Notes: generated by a model not told the origin, from the sequence alone. A stretch of 64,000 nt of DNA from Achromobacter sp. MFA1 R4 (GCF_900156745.1 NZ_LT707065.1:5840086-5904085), one strand, 5' to 3'; shown: positions 9,170 through 18,941, counted from the first letter of the stretch. Made by a program: numbers and translations.

Positions 9170-9967
9170 TCAATGAAATTGGGCCGACAGCTCTTCGCTG
9201 ACCCAGACCTTGGCGTCGATGCTGCCGACGCGCGATAGCTGCAACTGATATTGGTAGCGGTCAGGCCGGTACAGGCCCTGCAGCCATTGCACGGGCCGGT
9301 CGTCGACGTCGCGCACCAGGCGCGTCACGGCGAGCAGCGCCGATCCCACCGCCACGTCCAGGTGGCGCGCCACCTGCGCATCGGCCAGACGCGCGGAAAT
9401 GGTCTGCGTCGCGCCGCCGAATTCCACCCCGGCCGCTTCCAGCAGCATCAGGAGCGGCTCGCGTTCGAGGTCCTCGCGCGTGAAGTCCGCCACGGACTGG
9501 GGCACATAGGTAGTGATGTAAGAGAGCGGACCCGCCTCGGTGCTGCGCACCCGCAGGCTTTTGTGCACGGGCGTGCCTGTCGCGATATGCAGCGCCTCGG
9601 CCACGGCGGGCGGTGCGTACACCAGCGTGCTGTCCAGCACCTGCACCGACGTGCGCAGGCCCATGTTCACAATGTTTTCGAGCAGGCCGGTCAGGTGCGC
9701 CTTCTGCTGCGCGGTGGGCGCCGGGGCGCGCTGGGCGCTGGGCGCGCCGCGCAGGGGCCAGGTGCCCAGGCCCGGCCGGCGCGAGACCAGGCCGTCCGCC
9801 ACCAGCATCTCCATCGCCTTGCGGATGGTGATGCGCGCCACGTCGAACTGGTCCGCCAGCGCGTGCTCGCCAGGCACGCCGTCCTGGTCAAACCGCCCCT
9901 CCTGCAGCTGTTCGCGCAGGACGAGGTAGATCTGGTGGTATTTCGGAAGCGGTAATGAGGTTCCCAT
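9170..9967 (-). CDS. GntR-family transcriptional regulator with UTRA domain (HutC subfamily)
   Basis: 265 residues. The N-terminal winged helix-turn-helix reads YHQIYLVLREQLQEGRF and DVARITIRKAMEMLVADGLV, with RRPGLGTW as the wing; the second half (about residues 90-250) is a UTRA ligand-binding fold. HutC-type GntR proteins usually repress the operon they begin and are released by a pathway metabolite. It is the first gene of the 10-kb operon and lies 20 bases before the binding-protein gene, so autoregulation is likely. An operator was not clear in the short upstream gap. Confidence 0.92.
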   Translation of the reverse strand: MGTSLPLPKYHQIYLVLREQLQEGRFDQDGVPGEHALADQFDVARITIRKAMEMLVADGLVSRRPGLGTWPLRGAPSAQRAPAPTAQQKAHLTGLLENIVNMGLRTSVQVLDSTLVYAPPAVAEALHIATGTPVHKSLRVRSTEAGPLSYITTYVPQSVADFTREDLEREPLLMLLEAAGVEFGGATQTISARLADAQVARHLDVAVGSALLAVTRLVRDVDDRPVQWLQGLYRPDRYQYQLQLSRVGSIDAKVWVSEELSAQFH

Positions 9968-10059
9968 GACGGGAACTCTAGGGGTGTCCTAATGTACCGT
10001 CAATGGAACAAATGGCTGGGCGGGTTGTTCTATCGGGAAAACACTGACGTGCGATTTCC

Positions 10060-13000
10060 TCAATACCGCCAGCGCGCGTTCAACGACCCCGCGTGTTCGC
10101 GATTTCCGCCGCCGTACTGTCCGCTGTAGTTCAAGCCCAGCGACGCATTCCTGGACACCGCCACTTCCGCGCCCAGCTCGGCAACCGCCGCGTTACGCGC
10201 AATCGGAGCACCCGACACCGTGAACGCCTGGCCGCCATCAAACGCCATGGTGGATTGCGGCAACACATCGCCAAACGCATGGCGCCAGCCCAGCGTGGCT
10301 TGCAAGCGGCCTTCGGCGCCCCTGACCGTGAAGTCCGTTTGTGCGCGCATGCCCAGCGTGCTGCTGGTTTGCGTGTCGCTGCTGCTTTGGCCGTTCAAGG
10401 CCGCCGAGCCGCCCGATTCCTTGAAGCTGCGGCTGCGCAGTTCGCTCCACGCCAGGCCCACGAAGGGCTCAAGCGTGCTGCGGTCTGATAAGGGCATGGC
10501 ATAGCCCAGTTCGGTGAAGAGCTGGGTGGTGCTGGCGCCGTAGTCGGCGGTCAGCTTTTGCGATGCGCCGGCCACGGCGGCGTAGCGTTCGGTGCTGACG
10601 TCGTGCCAGGTGTACGACGTCCCGACCAGCAGGTTCAGCTTGCCCGCACCCGCCTCGAACGATTTGCCGCCATAGATGGCCGCGCTGTAGCCGGACACGT
10701 CGGCGTTCGACGAGCGATCGTCAACCCGGATCTTGCTGTCGGTGTAGCCGACGGCCCCGCCCACCCGCCAGCCGTTGCCCACGGCATGATCGGCGCCAAC
10801 GAAGACGCCGCCGGTGTGCTGCCGGACTTGCGCGGTGTTGTCCGTGGCGTTCTGCGTTTGCCAGTTGCCGACCAGCTCGGCCCACGCGGGCCGGGCATTC
10901 GACGACGGCAAGGCGGACGCGGACAGCGTGCCGCCCGCTTGCGCCGTGGGCGCGCCCGGACGCATGCCCGCGTTCAGGTTCGCCCGCAGGTACGACAGCG
11001 GTAGCGTGCGCGTAATGCTGCTGGAACCCATCAGGCTGGACGCGACGCTGGCGTGCGCTTCGCCGGACAGGCTGTTGAAGGCGGCCGGCGGCGCGCCGTC
11101 GGGCAAGGTCAGGATGTATTGGTGCAGCGCATTGTCGGCCGGCAGGCTGTCCAGCGCATTGGCCACGGCGCGTTGGTTGCCGGTGCGCGCGGCGTCGGCA
11201 AAGGCGATGGGGCGAGAGGGCGTGCCGGGCTCTGCCGGCACCTGCTTGCGCCCGAGTTGCAGCGTGACATCCTGCGCGCCGTAGCGCAGGGCTGGCGCCA
11301 GGAAGGCGTAGTTCGACGACACGTTGTCGAACTGGCCGTTGATGGCGTTGGCGCTCAGGATGGTGTACTGACGCGTGGTTTCAAAACCGCCTTCCGGCCC
11401 GACGTGCACCACGGCGCCGGCCAGATTGGCAACGCCGCTGACGGCCACGCGGGCGCTGTCGGATGACGCCGGATCGGCCGCCACCTGATAGACGGACCCC
11501 GGCATGAAGGTCAGATTGCCCGCCACGTTCAAGGTACCGTTGACCTTGCCCGGCGCCAGAATGGCGCCGCTTTGCAGCGTGGTCGTGCCGACTTGGCCCG
11601 CGCCTTGCAACAGCGTGCCGCTGGCCAAGGTCAAGGCGCCGCCGAGCTTGCCGGTCGATGCAAGGTTCAGCGCGCCTTCCTGCACCCGCAGGCTGCCGGT
11701 GTAGCCGCTGCCGTCGCCCGACACGGTAAGCACGCCCGCCCCTGCCTTGCTCAAGTCACCGCTGCCGCTGATCGCGCCGGACAAGCCGAGCGTGGTGCCG
11801 GACGACACATCGATGCCGCTCGCCTGCGTCAGCGTGATGGCGCGGTTTGTCGTGAAGCTGGCCGTCGTGGCCAGCACGCCGCCGCTCAGCGTCACGCCGC
11901 CCGTGGCCGCGCCCAGGTTGGCGTCCCTGGACACCGACAACGTGCCCAGGCGCACATCCGTGCCGCCGGTGTAGGTGTTGTCGGCGGTCAGCACCAGGCG
12001 GCCGTAATCGGCCTTGGCCAGCTTGCTGGCGCCGGTCAGGCTCGAGGCAATGGTGCCCGTCATGCTGGCGTCCGCCGACGACCCCGCCCCCACGCGGATG
12101 ATGCTCTCACCGCCCGCGCCTTGCAGCGCGATGGCGTCGCCTTCAATGCGATAGCCATCGGTGGCAATCTGCATGCCGGTGATGCCGATCGCGCCGGCCG
12201 AGGCGTCCACCCTGACCGTTCCCGCCCGCGCCTGGAAGACCGCGAAGGTGGGGTTGGGTTGGAACGGACCGTTCAGCGTGCCGTGCGTGTTGGCCCAGTT
12301 GCGGCCATCGGCGCGCCAGGTGCCCGCGCCGCCGTCGATGGCGCCGTTATCGTGGCGGGCCGTGTCGTCGCCGTCCCAGAAGCCCAGCGTTACGCCGGAT
12401 ATCGAGGCCAGGTTCACTTGTCCGCCCACCGCCGTCTGCACGGCCAACGTGTTGGCATCGATACCAGCGGGCGTGGTGCCCACGGTCAGGCCGTTGTCGA
12501 CCAAGCTGCCACCGTAGTCGAACAAGCGATAAACGCCTGCGCCAAAGCCGCCCTGGTCCGTCACGTTCAACGTGCCGGCCAGGGTCAGGTTGCCGCCGAC
12601 ATCAAACAGCGCGTTGTTCGACGCCCGGTCCAGTGTCACGTTGACCTGGCTGGCGCCGGACAGCGACAAGTCGCCACCAATGGTCAGTGTCTGTCCATCC
12701 ACGCCTTCCAGCACGCCGCCCGCCAGCGTGGCGTTGCCATCCACGCGGCCGGAGCCAGACAGGATGCCCGCGCCGCTTACGGTGACATCGCCGCCCAGAA
12801 TGCCGTCAGCATGCAGCCGACCGCCCGTGACCGAGGCCGAGCCGCCCAGCTTGTCCGACAGCCACAGCATCCCGGATTGGACCTGCGTCTGGCCGGTAAA
12901 GGCGCTGCTGTCGCCCAACAGCTGCAGCGTGCCCGCGCCTTGCTTGGCCATCGTGCCCGTGCCCGACACAAAGCCCGCGTAGGCAGCATTGGTAGCCTGG

Positions 13001-16000
13001 TTGAACACGACAGCGCCGTTGTTCAGCAGATTGCCCCGAATCGACGCCGCATCGCCCACCAACGTACCCGTGCGGACTTCAGTGCCGCCCGTATAAGCGT
13101 TGGCGCCCGTCAGCACCAGCGTGCCGTAGTCGGCCTTCACCAGCTTGCTTGCCCCGGTCAGGTTCGACGCGATGGTGCCGGTGATGGCCGCGCCGGACAC
13201 ATCGCCCGAGCCCACGCGCAGGATGGTTTCCGCGCCGCCAGCCAGCGCAATCGAATCGCCTTCAATGCGGTAACCGTTCGACGCGATCTGCATGCCCGTC
13301 ACGCTCACCGCACCCGCCGTGTCATCCACCGCCACGGTGCCTGCCTGGCCCTGGAACACGGCAAAGGTGGGGTTGGGCTGGAAGCGGCCGTTCAGGGTGC
13401 CGTCGGCGTTGGTCCAGTTCCTGCCATCGGTGCGCCACGTGCCCACGCCGCCATCAATCGCGCTGTTGTCACGCAGCGCGGCATTGCTGCCGTCCCAGAA
13501 GCTCAGCGTGGCGCCGGCGGTGGACATCAGGTTGACCTGGCCGTTGACGGCCGTCTGGATGCGCAGGTCAGCGGCCGTCACACCTGTGGGTGCGGCGCCG
13601 ATGGCCAGCGTGTTCGCGGTCAGCGTGCCGCCATAGTCGAACAGGCGGTAGACGCCGGGGCCAAACCCGCCATCGTCGGTGACGTTCAGCGTGCCGGCCA
13701 AGGCCAGGTTGCCCTGCACATCGAACAGCGCGTTGGACGGAGCATTGCCCAACGCCACATTGACCTGGCTGGCACTGTCCAGCGTGAGATCGCCGCGGAT
13801 GGTCAGCGTGTCGCCTTGCGCGCCTTGCAGTGTGCCGCCCGTCAGCGTGACGTTCTGGCCGATGGTGCCGGTGCCCGACAGGATGGCGGTATTGCCGATG
13901 GCGGCATTGCCGCTTAGCACGCCCGTCACATGCAGGCGGCCGCCCACCACGTCCGCATTGCCGCCCAGTTGATTGGCCACGGTCAGCATGCCGGCCTGCA
14001 CGCGCGTCGTGCCGGTGTAGGCGCTGTTGTCCGCACTCAGGGTCAGTGCGCCCGCGCCGGTTTTCTCGAAGATGCCGCTGCCGGAGATCTGGCCGGCGTA
14101 GCTGCCGTTGGCCGCTTGTGCCAGGCGCAGCGTGCCCGCGGCGCCAATGGTGGCGTTGCCGCTGTAACGCGAGGCCTCGCTGGCAAGCGTGCCTTGTTCG
14201 ATGTTCCAGTTCAGCGCGTTCGTGCCGGCCAGGGTCAGGACGCCCGCCCCACGCTTGGTATTGCTGCCGGTGCCTGACATCGAACCCGCGGCGCTGCCGT
14301 CCACGCCCTGGTCGAAGACGACCGAGCCATTGTTGAGCAAGTCGCCACGGATCGACGCGCTGTTGCCGATCAGGGTGCCGGCCAGCACCCGCGTGCTGGC
14401 ATGCGTGTTGGTGCCCGATAGCGTCAGCGTGCCGGCGCCGTCCTTGACGAGAGCACCCGGGCCCGAGACCGTGCCGGTCAAGCCCAGTTGCGTACCGTTT
14501 GCCACATTGAATGCGCCGTTCTGCGCCAGGGAGACGTTGCGACTCGTGTCGAAGCTGGCGGTCGTAGCCAGCGTGCCACCGGCCATCTCCAGGTTGCCGA
14601 TGGCCGCGCCCAGACTGACGTCGGCCGATACCGACAGCGTGCCGCCCTGGATCGCGGTGCCGCCCGAATACGTGTTGGCACCGGACAGCGTCAACGTGCC
14701 CGCGCCGGTTTTGGTGAGCCGACCGGCGCCGTCCAGCACCGTCGAGGCGCCCACGTCGAAGCCGTTGGAATCCAGGTACATGCCGCCCGCGCCCAGCGTA
14801 ATGTCGCCGGCGATGAAGCCCCGGAAGAGGTCGGTTTCCGAGGCTGTCGCCCGCAGCACACCGCCATTGAAGTCGACGGTGCCTATCGAGGTGCCGGCAT
14901 GTCTGTCAACGTACGCTGTCTGCAGCACCCCTCGGCCGGTCGCGTCCGAACCGTTGATTTCCGCAGATCCGCCCACACCGGCGATCTCTACCTGCTGGGC
15001 GCTCAATGTGGCGCCCCCGTCCACGACCACCGAGCCCGTCCCGCCTCCTCCGCTGCCCAGGATCAACCCGAATTGGCTGTCCCATCGTGAATTTGCGCCA
15101 GAGACCAGGGCGGTCCCGTTTGCAGCATTGCCGACGAAGCTCTTCGCGGCCGATAGCCGAGCGCCGTCCATGACTTGCAACGAGCCATCCCCGCCCGGGG
15201 CCCCACCGATCGCAAGGTAGTTGGCCGACCACGTCGAATCTGCTCCCGTCACGGTTGCGGCACCGGCATAAGAAGAGGAAGCGACCCGCACGTCATGGGA
15301 CGTCAATTGCGCGCCGTTGCTGACGGTCAATTGCGCAGCGGCGTCCGCACCGACGTATACATCGGACGTCACGCTTCCCAACCGCGCCGAAGCGCCCGTC
15401 AACTCCATGCCGCCGTTGGAAACAATGATCTGACCTGTCGCGGTGCTGGCACCCGACAGCCGCAGCAGGCCGGTGCCCAGGTTGATCAACGAACCCGAGC
15501 CGCTGATGTCGCCGGCGTAGTCGATGATGCCGCTTCTGTTGAAAGCGACCGACGAGTTGTTGACGATATCGCCCGCGATTGAGCCCGCGGCGCCGCCCTG
15601 GCCGATGTACAGGGTACCCGCGGATACGGTCGTTCCGCCCGTATACGTGTTAGTGCCGGTAAGCGTCGCCCCGCTGCTGCTGTTGACCGCCAAGGAACCT
15701 GAACCTGTGATGCCCGCGCTCAGCGCGTAGGACCCGGACTGGTTGAAGTTGATCGTTCCGTTGTTGATCAGGGTGGGCAGGACGGCGATCATGCCGCCCG
15801 TCGCGGCGTTGGGCGACTCGTTTCCGATATTGAGGGTGCCATTGGCGTTAATGGTGAACGTCCCAAGACCCGGGAAAATCACGGTCCCCGGACCCAGGTT
15901 CAGCACGCCGGCTCCGCCACCGGTTCCGCCGCCTACCACCAGCGCCCTCCCCGCGCCGAGGAAGTGCAGGGAGGAATTGCCGTCTACCGTCACCGTGCCG

Positions 16001-16857
16001 TCGCCGCCTTGGCCGCCTGTCGGCACGGACGCCGAACCACCGCCGCCAGCGCCGCCGATCTGTAGCGTCTCATTCAGAAAAAACGTGGCGCCTGTCAGCG
16101 ACAGTTCGCCGTCTCCGCCGCGGCCACCGGCGGCTCCCAGGCTGTTACCTCCGCCCGCCCCGCCCACCAGCATTGAGCGGGTTACGAACACCGTCCCACC
16201 GATGACCGTCAGGCTGCCCGCCGTGCCGTCCCCACCGTCCGCGAATGTACCGGCACCACCGCCCCCCCCACCAATACCGATGTAGTCGTACGTTGGAACT
16301 AGCGGGTTGGGAGCGCCCGAGGGAGTCCCCTGGGCGCCCTGGCCTGCCGTGCCCGCAAAAGGCGTTCCGTCGAGGCGGACAATAGCGCCGCCATCGGCGC
16401 CAGCCCCACCGTTGCCCACGCCGCCGCCAGCCCCCAGCGCGCCACCGCCGCTGCCGCCGCCTCCAGAACTGCCCGGTGGGCCGCCTGCGCCGCCGCCGCC
16501 CCCAACGCCGCTCTGCCCGCCTGAGGTGCCAGATGCACCGCCAGCGCCACCGCCGGCACCGCCGCTGCTTGCGCCGCTCGAGCCATCACCCACGGTCCCA
16601 TCGCCACCGCGCGCCAAACCACCCCCCGCGCCGCCGCTGAAGGCAGCCCCGCCGCCGCCGCCGCCGCCACCAATACCACCGCCTCCACCGCTGCCAGCGG
16701 AAGACGCGCCAGACGCCACGCCGCCATTGCCACCGTTGCCCACCAGCAGGCTGTCCGCGAACGACGGGGTTACCGCAAGAGGCATGCAGGTTGCAGCGGC
16801 AAGCGCCAGATAGCCGGGGCTAAGTCTCAGCTTGCGGGCGGCAGAGGGGGTACGCAT
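10060..16857 (-). CDS. Giant autotransporter (type Va) with Gly-rich and PATR-type passenger
   Basis: 2265 residues from ATG at 16857 (MRTPSAARKLRLSPGYLA); an in-frame ATG at 16911 is an alternative, and neither has a clear ribosome site. Residues 1-34 form a Sec signal ending PSFA. Residues about 40-250 are extremely rich in Gly, Ala and Ser. The passenger then carries many autotransporter-associated beta-strand repeats of the form GAGTLTLSGANTYSGGT, expected to fold as a beta-helix. The last 270 or so residues are an outer-membrane beta-barrel ending in NARWRY, with the terminal aromatic residue needed for assembly. A 1.12-kb segment is tandemly duplicated inside. Such proteins act as adhesins or biofilm factors; no enzymatic motif was recognised. 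Confidence 0.92.
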   Translation of the reverse strand: MRTPSAARKLRLSPGYLALAAATCMPLAVTPSFADSLLVGNGGNGGVASGASSAGSGGGGGIGGGGGGGGAAFSGGAGGGLARGGDGTVGDGSSGASSGGAGGGAGGASGTSGGQSGVGGGGGAGGPPGSSGGGGSGGGALGAGGGVGNGGAGADGGAIVRLDGTPFAGTAGQGAQGTPSGAPNPLVPTYDYIGIGGGGGGAGTFADGGDGTAGSLTVIGGTVFVTRSMLVGGAGGGNSLGAAGGRGGDGELSLTGATFFLNETLQIGGAGGGGSASVPTGGQGGDGTVTVDGNSSLHFLGAGRALVVGGGTGGGAGVLNLGPGTVIFPGLGTFTINANGTLNIGNESPNAATGGMIAVLPTLINNGTINFNQSGSYALSAGITGSGSLAVNSSSGATLTGTNTYTGGTTVSAGTLYIGQGGAAGSIAGDIVNNSSVAFNRSGIIDYAGDISGSGSLINLGTGLLRLSGASTATGQIIVSNGGMELTGASARLGSVTSDVYVGADAAAQLTVSNGAQLTSHDVRVASSSYAGAATVTGADSTWSANYLAIGGAPGGDGSLQVMDGARLSAAKSFVGNAANGTALVSGANSRWDSQFGLILGSGGGGTGSVVVDGGATLSAQQVEIAGVGGSAEINGSDATGRGVLQTAYVDRHAGTSIGTVDFNGGVLRATASETDLFRGFIAGDITLGAGGMYLDSNGFDVGASTVLDGAGRLTKTGAGTLTLSGANTYSGGTAIQGGTLSVSADVSLGAAIGNLEMAGGTLATTASFDTSRNVSLAQNGAFNVANGTQLGLTGTVSGPGALVKDGAGTLTLSGTNTHASTRVLAGTLIGNSASIRGDLLNNGSVVFDQGVDGSAAGSMSGTGSNTKRGAGVLTLAGTNALNWNIEQGTLASEASRYSGNATIGAAGTLRLAQAANGSYAGQISGSGIFEKTGAGALTLSADNSAYTGTTRVQAGMLTVANQLGGNADVVGGRLHVTGVLSGNAAIGNTAILSGTGTIGQNVTLTGGTLQGAQGDTLTIRGDLTLDSASQVNVALGNAPSNALFDVQGNLALAGTLNVTDDGGFGPGVYRLFDYGGTLTANTLAIGAAPTGVTAADLRIQTAVNGQVNLMSTAGATLSFWDGSNAALRDNSAIDGGVGTWRTDGRNWTNADGTLNGRFQPNPTFAVFQGQAGTVAVDDTAGAVSVTGMQIASNGYRIEGDSIALAGGAETILRVGSGDVSGAAITGTIASNLTGASKLVKADYGTLVLTGANAYTGGTEVRTGTLVGDAASIRGNLLNNGAVVFNQATNAAYAGFVSGTGTMAKQGAGTLQLLGDSSAFTGQTQVQSGMLWLSDKLGGSASVTGGRLHADGILGGDVTVSGAGILSGSGRVDGNATLAGGVLEGVDGQTLTIGGDLSLSGASQVNVTLDRASNNALFDVGGNLTLAGTLNVTDQGGFGAGVYRLFDYGGSLVDNGLTVGTTPAGIDANTLAVQTAVGGQVNLASISGVTLGFWDGDDTARHDNGAIDGGAGTWRADGRNWANTHGTLNGPFQPNPTFAVFQARAGTVRVDASAGAIGITGMQIATDGYRIEGDAIALQGAGGESIIRVGAGSSADASMTGTIASSLTGASKLAKADYGRLVLTADNTYTGGTDVRLGTLSVSRDANLGAATGGVTLSGGVLATTASFTTNRAITLTQASGIDVSSGTTLGLSGAISGSGDLSKAGAGVLTVSGDGSGYTGSLRVQEGALNLASTGKLGGALTLASGTLLQGAGQVGTTTLQSGAILAPGKVNGTLNVAGNLTFMPGSVYQVAADPASSDSARVAVSGVANLAGAVVHVGPEGGFETTRQYTILSANAINGQFDNVSSNYAFLAPALRYGAQDVTLQLGRKQVPAEPGTPSRPIAFADAARTGNQRAVANALDSLPADNALHQYILTLPDGAPPAAFNSLSGEAHASVASSLMGSSSITRTLPLSYLRANLNAGMRPGAPTAQAGGTLSASALPSSNARPAWAELVGNWQTQNATDNTAQVRQHTGGVFVGADHAVGNGWRVGGAVGYTDSKIRVDDRSSNADVSGYSAAIYGGKSFEAGAGKLNLLVGTSYTWHDVSTERYAAVAGASQKLTADYGASTTQLFTELGYAMPLSDRSTLEPFVGLAWSELRSRSFKESGGSAALNGQSSSDTQTSSTLGMRAQTDFTVRGAEGRLQATLGWRHAFGDVLPQSTMAFDGGQAFTVSGAPIARNAAVAELGAEVAVSRNASLGLNYSGQYGGGNREHAGSLNARWRY
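11965..14110 (-). repeat. Two tandem diverged copies of a 1.12-kb unit inside the autotransporter gene
   Basis: Two stretches of about 1 kb match with an offset of 1119-1122 bases. For example, the block encoding VYRLFDYGG lies near 13638 and again near 12519, and that encoding KADYG near 13123 and again near 12001. Each unit runs from a GAGxLxLxxDxSAxTG repeat through ALFDVxGNLxLAGTLNVT, GTWRxDGRNW and FQPNPTFAVFQ to YTGGT. The copies clearly differ at both protein and base level, so the duplication is not very recent. Exact ends are approximate. Confidence 0.85.
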
Positions 16858-17237
16858 GGGCAATGTCTCAGGTGAGAGGGTTGTTGTTGTTGACGCAAGC
16901 AAGCCCGGCATACAAGGTTTATTGTTGGCCGGGATAGTCAATCGGACGTGCCACTACAGGCGAAGCAAACATGGGGGATGCGGCAAGGCCGTCAGTACGG
17001 CCTGCCGGGCGCCGCTGTTCTTTTCTTATTCAATCAGCGCAGCTAATTCCGACCCGTGGAAATTGCCGGATTGATGACAAAACCGTGCGCCGACTACCCC
17101 TGTTATCGGCGGGTCAGCGCAAAAATTTAGGGATGCTTCATATTTATTGTTGTCTGCGTCCCTATTAAGCAGGTTGCCCAGCTATCTACTCGACATCACT
17201 ACATCGTCCACGTTGTTGTGGATAGACGCGGGTCGGT
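16858..17237. other. 380-base gap, probable promoter region of the autotransporter
   Basis: The stretch between the GGDEF gene stop and the autotransporter start is visibly more AT-rich than its surroundings, especially 17100-17170. No coding frame with recognisable content was seen. It should hold the autotransporter promoter and an untranslated leader with a run of ttg/ttgt triplets near 16880, but I cannot pick confident -35 and -10 boxes. A GATAGAC/GTCTATC inverted repeat (17221-17242) overlaps the cyclase stop; it lacks a T tract. Confidence 0.4.
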
Positions 17238-18941
17238 CTATCGGAAGAATACGGATTCGATCCGGTTGCGCCCTCGTTGTTTGGCGTAATAGAGCGCGCG
17301 GTCGCTGCGGCTGAGCGCCAGCTCCGCGTCGTCGTCCTTCGTATGCAGCGCGGAAATGCCAATGCTGACCGTCAGCGGAATGTGCCGGCCGCCCGACGAG
17401 TACGGGGTATCCGCGATGCGGCGCTGCACGTTGCGGGCGAATACGTGCGCGCGCTCGATGTCGGTGTCGGGCAGCACGACGGCGAACTCCTCGCCGCCGA
17501 TGCGCCCGACCAGGTCGATCTCGCGCAACTGCGTGCGCAGCATGGCCGCGAAATGCTGCAGCACACCGTCGCCGATCGCATGGCCCCACGTGTCGTTGAT
17601 GTGCTTGAAGTGGTCCAGGTCGCACATCAGCACCGCCGATCCCGGGCCGCCGTGGCCCTTGAGCCGCGCCAGCTCCGCGGCGATGCGCGTCATGAAATGG
17701 CGGCGGTTGGGCAAGGTGGTCAGCGCATCGGTGGCCGCCAGTTCGCGCAGTTCGAGTTCGGCGCGCTTGCGGTCCGTGATGTCGGTGACGAACCCATGCC
17801 AGATCACGCCGTTGTCCGCGTCGCGCCGCGGGCTGGCATCGCCCTGCCGCCAGCGCACGCCCTGCAGCGGCAGGCATACGCGGAATTCCAGGTGCCAGGG
17901 CGTCTGCGCCGCCGCCGCGGCCTGCAGCGACGACAGGTAGGCAGGCAGGTCCTCGGGATGGATGCGCTGCTCGATGGCGGTGGTGCGGGCGCGCACGTCG
18001 TCGGCGGTGAGCTCGAACATGTCCCAGATGCCCGCGCTGACGTACGAGAACCACGACCCGCCCTCGGGCACCGGCCGGCACTGGAAGACCAGGCCGGGCA
18101 CGGCGTCGGTCAGGTTGACGACGAGGTCCGCCGTGCGCTGCAGGCGCTCGGACATGGCGCGCACCGCGCTGATGTCGGTCGTGGTGCCCATCATGCGCAG
18201 CGCCCTGCCCGACTCGTCGCGGCTGACCACCTTGCCGCGGCTGCATATCCACTTGTAGCTGCCGTCCTTGCAGCGGATGCGGTGCTCGACCTCGTAGCTG
18301 TCGGTCTTGCCGTCGAAGTGGTCCTGCATGGCCGCGCAGACGTACTCCAGGTCGTCCGGATGCAGACGGGTGTAGGCGTCCTCGATGCGTGTCGAGAGTT
18401 CGGATTCGCTGTAGCCGAGCAGCGCCTTCCAGCCGGGCGAATAGGTGATTTCGCCGGTCACCACATTGCGGTCCCACACGCCCGTGCCGCTGCCCGCGAT
18501 GGCCAGGGACAGCTTGCGGGCCTCGTCGCGCCAGGTGTCTTCGTCGGCGCGTTCGCAGGCCAGGGCATGGCGCTTTTCGACGGCGGTGGCGGCCAGGCTG
18601 GCGAGATCCTGCAGCGCCTGCCGGTCCTCGTCGGTGACCTCGCGCGGCTTTCCGTGCAGCAGCCGGAAAGCGCCCAGCAGACGGCCATCGGCGGCGCGCA
18701 CGGGGCATTCGAGGGACCAGGGGAGATCGGCCGTCATGGAGGGAAGCGCGGAGGGCAGCGCGCCGGACACCGCTTGCCACACGCCATCGGCGTCGGTGCA
18801 GGCCACCCGCGCCATGTCCACGCCGAACAGGCGCCGGGCCAGGCGCGCCAGCTTGTCCAACGGGCCGTCGGCTTCAGGCTGCGCGCCGTCCGCGTCGTCG
18901 ACACGCGCAGGGGATGGAGACGCGTCACCGGTAGCGGGCAT
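17238..18941 (-). CDS. Diguanylate cyclase with GAF-like, two PAS and GGDEF domains
   Basis: 567 residues, no membrane segments, hence a cytoplasmic sensor. Residues about 25-130 resemble a GAF domain, 145-262 are a PAS/PAC unit (RIRCKDGSYKWICSRG, GTTTDIS), and 275-392 a second, more diverged PAS/PAC ending FVTDITDRKRAE. The GGDEF domain begins at TDALTTLPNRRHF, has the metal site MCDLDHFKHIND and an intact GGEEF at 482-486. R473-E-I-D476 lies exactly five residues before GGEEF, a canonical RxxD inhibitory site. It should make cyclic di-GMP and be product-inhibited. It sits downstream of the MFS gene on the same strand but 265 bases away, so probably has its own promoter. Confidence 0.94.
   Translation of the reverse strand: MPATGDASPSPARVDDADGAQPEADGPLDKLARLARRLFGVDMARVACTDADGVWQAVSGALPSALPSMTADLPWSLECPVRAADGRLLGAFRLLHGKPREVTDEDRQALQDLASLAATAVEKRHALACERADEDTWRDEARKLSLAIAGSGTGVWDRNVVTGEITYSPGWKALLGYSESELSTRIEDAYTRLHPDDLEYVCAAMQDHFDGKTDSYEVEHRIRCKDGSYKWICSRGKVVSRDESGRALRMMGTTTDISAVRAMSERLQRTADLVVNLTDAVPGLVFQCRPVPEGGSWFSYVSAGIWDMFELTADDVRARTTAIEQRIHPEDLPAYLSSLQAAAAAQTPWHLEFRVCLPLQGVRWRQGDASPRRDADNGVIWHGFVTDITDRKRAELELRELAATDALTTLPNRRHFMTRIAAELARLKGHGGPGSAVLMCDLDHFKHINDTWGHAIGDGVLQHFAAMLRTQLREIDLVGRIGGEEFAVVLPDTDIERAHVFARNVQRRIADTPYSSGGRHIPLTVSIGISALHTKDDDAELALSRSDRALYYAKQRGRNRIESVFFR

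Noticed and set aside
11572-13917. 781-codon plus-strand frame inside the autotransporter gene
   Set aside because: Low-complexity content mirrored from the repeats on the minus strand; no start signals or known domains.
17221-17242. GATAGAC/GTCTATC inverted repeat at the end of the cyclase gene as a terminator
   Set aside because: It overlaps the stop codon and has no T-rich tail, so termination is not supported.
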